Below are positions 1 through 10,900 of a stretch of DNA of 39,421 nt, one piece after another. The notes beneath the pieces were generated by a model. That model worked only from the letters and a program-made list of their open reading frames with translations, made no database searches and was not told the DNA's origin. A program made the position numbers and the translations under genes. The stretch is from the NCBI GenBank assembly GCA_001632435.1, contig KV424135.1, positions 1-39,421 of the forward strand. The letters run 5' to 3'. The DNA is from Calocera cornea HHB12733. Taxonomy: Eukaryota > Basidiomycota > Dacrymycetes > Dacrymycetales > Dacrymycetaceae. How positions within the stretch are numbered: position 1 is the first letter of the stretch; each line of letters starts with the position of its first letter.

Positions 1-119
1 TCTGCTTCCGTTTCACATAGCCCCTGGTCCGTGCCTCGAGGCAGCAATACCTTTGCCAGCAAACGACCATTATCAAGACTTCAACAATCGACTTTCACTG
101 TACTCTTCTGAACTCAAAT

Positions 120-2924
120 ATGCCTCCCAGAACTCGTGGTCAACGTGGTCAGCGCGGCACTCGAGGCCTCAGGGGACGTGCGGCCGACAATACTGCCATC
201 CCCCTCCCCCCGAGGGATCTGTCCAAGTCGGACGATATCTCAACCCCGGAGGAGTACACCAAGAAGGCAGACGTGACCAGGGTCTGGAAGGAGTATGGTG
301 TGCCCCGGTACACCGATAGGGAGGATTCACCCCCCAACTATGCTGGACGCGAGTGGATCTGGGAGCACGATGACGACGATGTCAACCTCGGCTACTGGCA
401 GCTCTACTTGGAACGGCGCGAGGGTCGTCTCGAGAACCCTGTCCTTGTCGACCTTCGCTTCAACGCAGAAGACCCCGACGAGATTCCCCCAATTGGGGTA
501 AGTATTCCCCTTTTCAATGTAACTTTTCATTACTGATATTTGAACAGACATGGGAAAAGGAGAACTGCCTTTACCAGTTCATGTGCCACGATCGCCACAT
601 CCGCGAGTATGAGTGGGCAGAAGCGTAAGTCTTCTTACCACACTTGCTGCTTACTAGGCTAAAGACTCTCAGTTGCCGTCAACCTGGTTACTCCAGGCAC
701 ATTCTGAAGAAGTTCTTTGACATATTCTGTCATGCTCGTCGTGGGAACCTCAGTCAGAACCCTGAATGGGAGGAGTACTATGCGGAAGACGAGGAAGAGT
801 ACGAGGTGGTCGATATCACCGGCCACTTCTGGCGCCCTGGTGCCACTCCTAATGTATGTGTTTTCCTTTCTTCATTCTACAGTGTCTGATAAAATTTTCT
901 TTTTAGTCTCAAGAGCTTTGCTACACCGTTGTCTGGGGAGACGACGACGGCAACGCGGCTATTCCTGAGGATGAGGACGAGTATCGGGAGGACAACGAGC
1001 GGGACGTCTGGATTAAGGCTTGGGAGGCGGGCTCTCCTGAATCGGCTTCTGGTCTGTGGCGTTATTGGGTGCAGACGCACGATTCCATGGAGTAAGCGTT
1101 TGTACAAATTGTTCATGTTCTTCACTTACTCTTCATTAGGGGAAGTGCTCCTGCCCTCATCTACAAGTATTGGCAGAGAAACAAGGAGGTGGCCCCCAGA
1201 GATCGCCCGGAGCAAGCCAAGCGTGTCATGCAGATGGACAGGGACTATCTCTGGGCGGATGGGAAGGTTGGGAATGGGGTGTCCAAGGGGACCACAAAGG
1301 CTGAAACTGCCTGTAACTTGATGGCGGCGCTGGGAGCCCCTCATGCGCGGTACAGGAAGCTGACAGTAAGTCTTCTCACACATTGCTCTTGGTAGATGCT
1401 AACTTCAATGTAGCATTGTTCTGTCTGCCGTGGTAGCTTTGAGTCCAGCGCTCTGGCTGATTGCAACACCTGTGGCCGTGCCTTTTGCATCACGACTGCA
1501 GGTGGACCTGGATGTGCTGATGTGACGAGGGCAACCGTGGATACTCCAGAGGGCATCAAATGCGTCAAATGCTGTAAGGATGACAAGATGTCGAAGCCGC
1601 CCGTGAGTAGTTCATGACATGAAGAAGGCATTGCACTGAGTTTTAATAGTACAATTATCTTGGGAACCTCACCCAATGGTCTCAAGGTTCAGTCCATGCT
1701 GAACCGATCATCGTCGTGATGGTGCACTGGCAGGAGAAAGACATGCACAGCATGTCGGACCTCTCTTCCAGGATCGTGAAGGGGTATCTGGGTGAGACGT
1801 ACAGGTCTCGTAAAGTGGTAAGTTTCTCTCTCTGCTTGGGAACAATTGCTGACTTCTAAATAGGCTCATCGTGCCCATTGGGTGGATGTGGTGCTCGAGG
1901 ATGATTGTGCAACGTGGTCGTCGGACCAGAGCAACCCGGTACAGGCCAAAGGAACCCGAAGCATCCAAGTTCATATAGCGGAACTGGTGCGCAAGATGAC
2001 TTACCAGTAAGTGTTCTTGCTCCTGGACTATCTTGGTTTACTAACACTACCTTACAGCTACAAGAAGAAATTTCATTTCCTCATGGTCGTCGACGTTCAC
2101 TCTAATGACCACGACGGCAAGCTCCTGTACAATAAGGGCGATACATACCACAAATTTGGGACCCCCCTTCAAGTAAGTACTCATCCATAGCACTCTGAAA
2201 GTAGTCTCATTCTTTCTGACAGGTTTGCACTGCCATTGCTGGAGAAGTTGTCCCAAAGAATGCCTGCGAGGAATCGACCCTTATTCTGCTGACATGCAGC
2301 GGTATGGTGTTGAAGGCGTTGCCCTCGGTTATGGCATGCACGTATGTATCTTTACATTCTGTACCTGTACCTATATTGACTACTTCTAGTGTTGGTTTCA
2401 ATACGGTCATCAGCTTCACGGCAAAGGTCTTCAACTCCCAGCGTGTGGCAGAGATCTGGCTGGCCCCCTTCCTGCGGGCATTCTATCGGGACCACTTGCC
2501 CCAGGAGAAAGCTGTCCTGAAGGGGTATACCAATGAGGTGTCAACGCCCACTTTTGGTCTCGACATCTTTGTTTTCGGTGCACGCGGGGCTGGGTTCCGG
2601 TACACATGGGGTGCCCCGTCGAAGAACTTGACCGGCAACGAGAACGACCTGAACTGCCCGAAGTGTGGAATGCTGATGCAGTACAAGAAGAAGACACTGG
2701 AGGGCGCTTGGCACTTTACCTGCCGCCACAAGTGCAAGGGAAGGGCGGTCTTCAGGTTTACGGATGGCGAGAACTCGGTGTATGAGTTGCACCCCAATCC
2801 CGTGGATGCCAACTACCGGATCCTCAAGATCGGCCTCAACATTCCTTCAAGCGGCCCGTATGACATTCGTCCCCCCCTGCGCCCAGTTGACCCCAAATGG
2901 CTTTCTGTCCCTGGTGATGTGTAG
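120..2924 (+). CDS. Cys-rich orphan protein, 11 exons, 771 aa
   Basis: I do not recognise this family. Exons: 120-497, 548-624, 673-853, 907-1091, 1140-1365, 1414-1602, 1650-1817, 1864-2006, 2058-2172, 2223-2341, 2390-2924; all phases close. The N-terminus is Arg/Gly-rich (repeated RGQRG-like units), a plausible nucleic-acid-binding tail. A Cys-rich block at about residues 350-410 has CxxC, CNTCGRAFC and CVKCC and may bind zinc in a PHD- or FYVE-like way. A second zinc-ribbon-like block near the C-terminus has CPKC at 683-686 and C705/C709. The middle is rich in Trp and acidic residues. No signal peptide or membrane segment is seen. The start is the first ATG giving an open frame that joins the rest. 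It may be one of the lineage-specific expanded families of agaricomycetes; function unknown. Confidence 0.8.
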
Positions 2925-3180
2925 AAGATTTCTTTCAAATTGCTTCTATTGTTCTGTCATTGATAACCCCGAAAACCCCCACAAAAAAAAACTAGCTACT
3001 TAGGTAACGCATAGTGCGGAAAGAGGCTCCTACATAGTTAGTAATTTGCAATAAAAGCTGTGTGCAGAAAAGCCCTTTGGATATCCCTGTGGTACCTCAA
3101 CTGCCTGGAGAGTAACTACAAAGTGAAATGTATTTAATTGCTTTGACTTAATTATTCTACCACATACGCGCGAACAGACA

Positions 3181-3188
3181 TCACGTGA
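3181..3188. promoter_or_regulatory. TCACGTGA E-box
   Basis: A perfect palindromic TCACGTGA, the type of site bound by bHLH factors such as Cbf1. It lies about 360 bp before the ADA3 start. The same octamer occurs at 20256-20263 before the TBP gene. Its role is inferred only. Confidence 0.35.
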
Positions 3189-3250
3189 CTATAAGCGGAA
3201 GCAAATACCTATCCCGGAAGCAAAAAGCGGGAGCAAAGTAGCACAGCCCC

Positions 3251-3291
3251 CACGGAATCCGGAATCCGGAATTCGATTTCCGGATTCCGTG
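3251..3291. repeat. 14-bp perfect inverted repeat (hairpin/cruciform)
   Basis: The left arm CACGGAATCCGGAA (3251-3264) is the exact reverse complement of the right arm (3278-3291). The 13-nt spacer carries one more copy of the TCCGGAA word. It sits about 260 bp before ADA3 and could be a multi-site operator or a stem-loop in a long 5' UTR. Confidence 0.75.
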
Positions 3292-3548
3292 TCGGGGACC
3301 CTGGATGGTCTCCGCCCGTCCGCGCCATCAGGGACTCGCGAAGGCGGGGGAGAAGCCTATTGATTTTGCACCCGGGAGGCTGTGCAGGGGTCTCTCATTC
3401 CGCGCGGGTGGCGAGCCGGGACCAGAAATCGCATTGTCATACGCTCACCGCCTGCACTCAAGCCGGCGACGACGCCCATACACCAACAGGCCGTTGTCCA
3501 GCTCGCTGCTCGCATCGACCTGGCTAGACACGACGGCAACACGCAAAA

Positions 3549-5655
3549 ATGGCACCGCCAGCGACGGCGCACTCCCCGCCGTTCTACTCCTACCCGATCG
3601 CACCCGGCGTGCCTGTCTACCCACAGCCTACAGACCCCATCCCGAGCATCGACGACATCACCCTGCTGGAGGGCCAGCTCAGGCAGCGCAAGGACCTCGC
3701 GCACGCCAACTATGATAAGAGCTTGAGGGATCTCACGGTTCTGGGGCGGATTATGGAGAAGGTGGAGAGAGTGAAGGAACGCAAGGCTGGGGAGACGAAG
3801 CTCGAGGAGAAGGAGGTTAGATTGGGCAGCCTGAAGCCCGCGCTTCCGAGCCTTGTCGGTATGTCCACCTCTCTTCATATTCAGCCTGTATGCTAAGACC
3901 ACTCTCCACCAGTCCCTCCAGAACGTGAAAGTGCGCTGAAAGACGCATCCGTAACTCCACGCTCGAGCGTCCAGCCGCGCAAGGTGTACGTGCCCTTTGT
4001 TCTCCGGCGCTTGTCGTGCCACGCGCTGACCACGCTTCACAGAATCCCGAAGGGTGTGAACAAGAATAAGCGCAAGCGTGTGGACAGCGACGACGATGAC
4101 TCGTATGCTCGTGCGTGCTTCTCCTATCAAAGTCCTGAGCTAGGCTGACGCATACATATACAACAGCCGAACGCCGTACCCCCGTATCTCCCCCACCATC
4201 ATACCCGAAGCACAAGCACCCGCAGCACTCCTCCTCCTCGACCGCTCTTGCGAAGAGCAAAGCCCCACGCGAGCCTCTCCCGAACATGGCGGACGACTCC
4301 TACTGGCGGCTTCCCGAGCGGCCGTCCCTCATCCCGCCTCACCCACCGCCCCCTGAGCCTCCCGTCCCCGGGCCCCTGCACCAGCAAGACGTCTCCATCG
4401 ACCTCTCAGACGCCAAGCCTCCCGCCTCGCAGATCACTGCAGACACGTTCTGGAAGAGTGTCGAGCCGTGGATCCGTGACTTGGGAGAGGAGGACGTGGC
4501 AGCGATGAGCTACATCGACGATGACCCCGAGCCGTTCGTGCTGCCTCCGCTGGGGAAACACTACCTCGATCGATGGGCGGACGAGGACTCAAGTGTATAT
4601 GCCGCCTCGGGTCAGGTGCAGCGCGCGGACGCGAAGGGCCAGCCATTCCCGCCTACACAAGGGTACGACCCTACGGACCTCACGGACCAGGACTGGCTGA
4701 GCGAGGAGAAGTCGCTGGGCCCTGTGGCGGAGCGTCTTGTCTCCGCCTTGCAGCCGAAGCGGCCTCAGGCGGCGCCGGTCGGCCCGGACGGGCAGGAGGA
4801 CAAGAGGGAGCTGATAGACGCCATCGCGGAAGAGCTGCAGGTTGAGGAGGCGCTTACTGCGGGCCCACTGGGCGATTTGAGGGTCAGCGCGGAGGAGCTG
4901 GATGTGAGGATCAAGCGGCAACTGAAGGAGTTGGGTCTGTGGTCCGAGCCTGAGGTACGTGTGTGCTACACCATGCTGGGATATCGGGCTGATATGGTTT
5001 GTAGCCGGACTTTTCTGCGCCGGAAGACGACTCCCTCCTCGCGGAGCTGCGGCAGTGTCAGAAGCTGCTCAAAGACCAGATGTCGCTCAACGCCGCGCGC
5101 AAGTATCGCCTGCTGAAGCGGTGCGAGGACCGGCTGGCGTACCAGGACTACGTGCACCAGCTTGAGCGGATGGACGAGCAGATCCTGAGCGAGTACCAGA
5201 AGCTGAGCAAGAAGGCTGCGCAGGAGGCTAAGAAGAGCCATGGTCATGCGCGGCAGGCGTCCAGCTCGAGCGTGGTGCATAATTTCAAGGCGAATGGGAA
5301 GGACCGCGACCGCGAGCGGGAGAGGGAAAGGGAGAGGGAAAGGGAGAGGGAGAAAGAAAAGGAGCGCGTCTCGGCCTCGCACTCCCCCTCCGTCGACCCT
5401 CGCAGCGGCAGCTCCGCGCCTGACTCCACCACGGCGGCCACAAAACGCCCCGCCGTCCCACCCGAGCTCCTGCACGCGGTGCGCATCCGCCAGCGGCTGG
5501 TGGACGAGCTCGGGAGCGTGTTCGAGCAGGGGGAGCGGGAGTGTCCCGGCCGGTTCTGGGGCTTGCCGGAGGGGAGCTTGTACAGGGGGATCACGGTTGA
5601 CGAGGGGAGGAACGTGCTCCGGAGGGTTAATGTTGGGCATCCGGCGCTTATGTAG
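3549..5655 (+). CDS. ADA3: SAGA/ADA complex subunit Ada3 (Ngg1), 629 aa
   Basis: Ada3 is a structural subunit of the histone acetyltransferase module (Gcn5-Ada2-Ada3) in the nucleus. Exons: 3549-3858, 3913-3985, 4043-4110, 4167-4954, 5005-5655. The N-terminal 100 residues form a charged coiled coil (ITLLEGQLRQRKDLAHANYD). A basic segment KNKRKRVDSDDDD follows and looks like a nuclear localisation signal. The C-terminal Ada3 domain starts at about residue 420, with helical KLLKDQMSLNAARKYRLLKR and then NRL-like RCEDRLAYQDYVHQLERMD; this matches the conserved Ada3 C-terminal domain (Pfam PF10198). An Arg/Glu dipeptide tract interrupts the C-terminal part. Length is close to other fungal Ada3 proteins. 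Start ATG chosen because it opens the N-terminal coiled coil. Confidence 0.88.
5308..5366 (+). repeat. Purine-only tandem repeat coding for (RE)n
   Basis: Inside the last ADA3 exon, near-perfect GGGAGA/GGGAAA hexamer units encode about ten Arg-Glu dipeptides followed by EKEKE. This is a low-complexity, length-variable tract in the protein linker after the Ada3 domain core. Confidence 0.8.
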
Positions 5656-5969
5656 AGGGCCGAGCGTGGGAGAAGACCTTGGTTGGGGTTGGGGAGTGTG
5701 CAGAGGAGAGTGATGAGATGGACGCTTGTTGTAGCCTTATGTACACGGCATAATTGTAATATTATTGCAATAAGTTCCCGGTTCACCATTATAGGATCAT
5801 TCGGACCTGTATAGCAGTACAGGCCGAATCAGCCCACCCAAACGGGATCAAACCGCCCACCAAATTCCGGCCTTTCGCTCGAAATCCCGCGACCCTCGTG
5901 CAACCGAATCAGAAGCCCCGAGTCACGCACGCTACAATTTGGAAGCACCAGCACTAGTGAGATTTCAGG
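5656..5969. other. Intergenic region ADA3-WRS1
   Basis: Short spacer between two same-strand genes. An AATAATTGTAATATTATTGCAATAA-type AT-rich stretch around 5748-5772 is a plausible polyadenylation region for ADA3. No other feature was recognised. Confidence 0.5.
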
Positions 5970-7847
5970 ATGCCCCTCCTCCCTCCCTCTACAAACCCCA
6001 CACCGCTCCCCTCTGTGCCACCGTCGCCCAACACTCTCGCTACCCGCCTGTCGAGCATGGACCTGCCCCCGCCCTCAAGCGTAACCGCGCTCGACCCACC
6101 CAGCAGCACCACCGTCGCCTCCAAGGAAACCCACGACAGCGTCGCGGACAAGATCTCGCAGCTGAACCTGCCCGAGCCCGAGGAGATCCGCAACCAGGTC
6201 AGGGTCAAGCTTCAGCGGAGGGGGACAGACGACGTGACTAAGGAGATTGCCGCGATGAGGCTGCCGGAGCCGGAGTGGTTGAACAAGCCGAAGGGGGAGA
6301 GGTGCGTGCTGTACTCAGGTCGTGGCTGAGACGGTGCTGATCTAGAAGCAGCGCACCGGAAGTGTCCTTATCCGTTCCGGGCGACGTACCGCCTTCCCAG
6401 CTTGCCCCTCAGCCGAACACCGTCGAGGTGCCGAGCGAGGTCGAGCAGGTCGTGACGCCCTGGGACGTGCAGGGCAGCGTGACGGCGGACGGGAAGCAGC
6501 AGGCGATCAACTACGACAAGTTGATCGACCAGTTTGGCACGCGCCGGGTCGACAGCGCGATCTTGGAGCGGTTCGAGAAGCTTACGGGGCACAAGCCGCA
6601 TTTGCTCCTCAGGAGGGGGATGTTCTTTTCCCACCGGTGTGTTGCGATTTCCCGTATGGGATGGGGATGACGGAGCTAATTTGAGTGCAGAGACCTGAAC
6701 GGTATCCTCGACCGGTACGAGAAGGGCAAGCCGTTCTTCCTGTACACCGGCCGCGGGCCGAGCAGCGACAGCATGCACCTAGGGCACATGATCCCCTTCG
6801 TCTTCACAAAATGGCTACAGGACGTATTCGACGTGCCGCTCGTGATCCAGCTGACGGACGACGAGAAGTTCCTGTTCAAGCACGAACTCAAGATCGAGCA
6901 GGTCGAGGGCTTCTCCAGGACAAACGCGAGGGATATCATCTCGTGCGGGTTTAACTTGGAGAAGACGTTCATCTTTAGCGATCTGGCTTTTGTCGGGTGA
7001 GCAAGGTTGTTGTGTGTGTGGGATAGTGCTGATGGGAGAGGCAGAGGCGCTTTCTATAAAAATGTCGTGCGCATCGCCCGCACCATCACGCTGAACCAAG
7101 CGCGAGCCGCCTTCGGGTTCAACGACACGTACGCTGTCCCCTTTCCCAGCCCTCTCCCCATCCCTCTAACGCCCGCACAGCGACAACATTGGCAAGATCC
7201 ACTTCTGCTCGATCCAGGCCGCGCCCTCCTTCTCCAACTCGTTCCCGCAGATCTTCGGCACAAAGTCCGACATCCCCTGCCTCATCCCCTGCGCCATCGA
7301 CCAGGACCCGTACTTCCGCCTGACGAGGGATACGGCCGCGAAGCTCAAGTACCCCAAGCCGGCGCTGCTACACTCAAAGTTCTTCCCGGCGCTGCAGGGA
7401 CCGCAAACGAAGATGTCGGCTAGTGATCCCAACTCGACGATATACATGAGCGACACGCTCAATCAGATCAAGAATAAGATCAGGAAGCATGCGTTTAGCG
7501 GGGGGAAGGAGACTATTGAGGAGCATAGAGAGATGGGTGGGAACCCGGATGTCGATGTGTCGTATCAGTATCTCGGGTTCTTCATGGATGATGACGTGGA
7601 ATATGCAAGAATTGGAGAGGTACGTTGGGTATGCCCTCGCGCACCTGGGCGACTCTAACGCGTTTTACAGGAATACCGATCTGGCCGCTTGCTGACTTCC
7701 GAGCTGAAGGACATGGCCATCAGTCTGCTGCAGAATTTTGTCAAGGACTTCCAGGAGAAGCGATCAAAGGTCACGGATGCCCAGATCGATGCGTTCATGG
7801 ATGGAACACGGAAGATAGATCCGATGCCGAGGAAGGCGAAGCAGTAG
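5970..7847 (+). CDS. WRS1: Tryptophanyl-tRNA synthetase, cytosolic, 542 aa
   Basis: Class I aminoacyl-tRNA synthetase that charges tRNA-Trp. Exons: 5970-6301, 6346-6636, 6691-6996, 7045-7128, 7181-7619, 7671-7847 (the acceptor of exon 2 could also be 6 nt downstream, in frame). The HIGH-type motif is MHLGH (H237-H240) after TGRGPSSDS. The second signature is KMSAS at 415-419. Downstream LGFFMDDD and [13 protein letters not shown] are typical of eukaryotic/archaeal TrpRS. No mitochondrial presequence is visible, so this should be the cytosolic enzyme. The first 110 residues lie outside the catalytic core. They carry three related motifs ending in LPPPS, LPEPE and LPEPEW, which are shared with the small gene at 13046-13539. 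Confidence 0.96.
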
Positions 7848-7944
7848 CATGTAACACATATTTGTCGTCATTAGGTAGTCTACACCATAATAGCATTGTG
7901 TGGGGAGATATACGTTATTCGCGCTTGTCCTCTACCCCATGGCT

Positions 7945-10900
7945 CTACGAGAAGAGTTTCGCTGGCAGTCTGCCCGCCAGGCTATTGTTGTCGTGAGTCG
8001 TGATAGTGTTCTTCAGCGCGGTCATCAGCGCGACGTTCTTGTCATGCAACGCGGCATGCGCATTCGAGACTTCCTTGATATAGTTCAGGTACTGCATCTT
8101 TACACACAGCACTGCGTCCATCTGGGCGCGCCTGATAGCGACTTCAATTGAGTCATCCACATGCGTGCAGTGAAATCACAAACTTTTGTGTATGGAGCAC
8201 GGTGAGATCTGCCTTGGAATGCGCGACGATCTGGGCGCACGCAATATGGGCGTCGCTCCTGACAACAGCGACCTTCTCAGCTACATTGCCAGTGATTATC
8301 TATAACGAGGTCAATTGCTGTTACCAAGTCCGACAGAAGTACACCTACGTCACAAAATTGATCCAGGATCTGCCCTCGAAATAAGCACTTCTTTCTATAG
8401 AATATGGAGGTAGTCACGCACGCCTCGTATACCCCCAATGGGGGAGCTTTCCTCAGGCTCTTCTTCTTCCTCGCTCGTGGCAGACGCATCGTCGTTGAAC
8501 ACGTCACGGGTTCTGGAGCCGCGCTTTGGACTTTTGACTTGATGCTCAGTTTGCTTCTGTCGAACACGGTCTGATGTCGGCCAAGTTAGCTATATTCGAA
8601 AACAAGAGGAAGAGCCGCACCGAGCTTCTTCCTCACTGCATTCCTGGCAACAGGTACCAACGTATGATCGGCCTTTGGCGGCGAACTTTTCTCAGCCTGT
8701 CCCGAACCCGTCTCACCTGTACTCTCAGATGCCTTTCCCTGGGCGATGCGGGCTGACGTCTTATTACTCCGGCCAACATGTTCTTCGACGCCGAGAGATG
8801 TTATCGAGGTGGTCTTGGAGGGGGCCGAAATTACAGTCGCCGACGCGCCTCTCTTCGGCTTCGTCTTTGCTGTGTTGAGCTCCTCAGAATCTTCCTCGAG
8901 GTCTTTGGTGATCGCTACGTTGTAGGATTGTGCAAACGTTTGCTCGATACGTGACTGATTATGCATGAGCCTTTCTGAAACGAACGGAACCTGGCGAAGA
9001 CTGACCTCTGTCTCTTGCGACTTGGCCGTTCTTGTCTTCATAGCGCTTTTCAGCTTAGGCGGACGCTTGTTGCTCTCCTTGTTCACAGTTTCGTCGAGAA
9101 GTGGATCAGTCTGTCCAATGCGTGAAGAAAGGAAGGGGGAGTAACATCTTGGAAACATACTAATATAGAAATATGGGGTGAGCTCGATATCGGATCTCCG
9201 CTGAAACGCGCTTTGCTCTGAACCTTCGGAGGAGAGATAGCAGTTATTTCCTCATCAGACTCGTTCTCCGCAACAGGTGCCCGCTTAGCCTCGACCGATT
9301 TCATCGGTGAACTTGTCATCGAGTTCACTTCCGATGTCCTTTCGCGTTTGGCTAGATGCTCTGCTGCGTCGAAGACCCGGCTCTCCCATGGTGCCTTCTC
9401 TTTTGGCTTGCCAGACGCCCGCTTGCGTTGTCCGCTGGATGTGCCCGAGGATGAACCCTGGAGGATGGATTAGTGTATGAATGCACGTGTACCAACGATT
9501 GGAGTACTTTGGACTTCTGTCCCGAAACGTCGGAATCACGGATGGTCCGTCGGTCTTCTGTAAGGTCGTTGAGTGGCACGCGGGGAGCAAGGTCGGGAAA
9601 GTCGACAGCAGTGTTTAGATCAGCTCCTCGCGACGTCGGGGTTTCACTAGCTTCATTTATGCGAAGAGCCTTCCTGGAGGTGCCAGCGGAAGATGCCTTG
9701 CTGGGTGCTCCGGTTGATTCGCTGCTGATAGCACGACGCAGAACTGGGGTTGCGGGAGTGACCGCCTGTTGAGGCTGCGCGATGCTAAGTGATATAGTCT
9801 CCTCAGCTGTATTACCACCCGTGTTCGTCGCGTCGTTCGTAGACGATACGTGAGTCGTTCTTGATGTTGGCTTCTTGTCTTTCCGATCCCGCCCGCCGTA
9901 GCCTCGCCCCTTCACCTTTGCCTTTTTCGAGGGTGGATGGTCAAGAGCCGCGTCAGCCTCTACATCGTTAGCAGTATCAGAGTCCTCCCTCTCCCGCTTG
10001 GCACCTCTTGCAGCCTTTCGGGGAGCTGCCTGAGCGGCTGGCTTTGTGCTGCGCATTGTCTTGGCCGCAGTCTCGCGCTTGTTGGCGCCGCGCGGCGGTG
10101 AATCATCTTGGCTGGAAGGGCTCTCCTCTTGTCCGTCATCCGGATGTCGTCGCGCTCGAGAGAACCTCCCAGAAGATTGCGTAGGCTCAGAAGGCGCTTC
10201 AGCGGCGGGAGGTGTTACTGCTTCTGGTATGGCACTAACTTCGATAATTTCAGGTGTATCTTCGAGGTCGTGGGAGGGAGTTTGATCGGTAGGAGCTTTC
10301 TGCGTAGTAGGGGGCTGCTGCTGTTGAATCAGAGAGCGGGCCACAATTGCTGCTTTTCGCGTCGCTCGGGGAGATGGAGACTCCGAATTGGTGGCGATAT
10401 GAGAAGAACCGTTATGAGTAGGTGGGGACGAAAGTTCGGACACGACGCTATTCTCAACTTGACGAGGTTGCCGAGCTGTCGAGATCGATGACGCCGTCTT
10501 CTTCGATCGTTGTTTGGCGGGAAGGCGTACGGGAGGATCTTCATCTTCAGATAGCTCACTCGACCCATCGTCTGGTAGGGCCTTATGAGCGAGGCGAGTA
10601 CGAGCTGCTGGCTGATCACCGCTTGACTTCTGCGACGAAGATTTGGACCCGATGTATCTCGATGGCGTGCGCTTTTCAGCCGCTTCGTCCAGCCTTGCAC
10701 TAGGTTTGCTGGCAGCCGCAGCTTCAGCAATCATCGCTGTGGCAACCGTGTTGAGTTTTCCGCGAGCGGGCGTTGTGGCTTCTTCAGAGGTGGCATGCTG
10801 CGTCTTACTGTCTTCGACGGGGAAGGAAATCGGCTCCAGCGCGACGGATGCGTTACGAGTCTGACGGTAGAGGTTCTTCAGCTACGAACTATAAGTGTAC

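Larger units (their letters stand above)
2925..3548. other. Intergenic region with promoter-like elements
   Basis: No gene is supported here. The first part is AT-rich and probably holds the 3' end of the upstream orphan gene. The second half precedes ADA3 and contains an E-box, a long inverted repeat and several copies of a GGAAGCAAA/GGGAGCAAA-type word at about 3195-3240. Confidence 0.6.

Noticed and set aside
5308..5366. Microsatellite as a recent frameshift in ADA3
   Set aside because: The purine repeat stays in frame and the protein continues normally to its stop codon.
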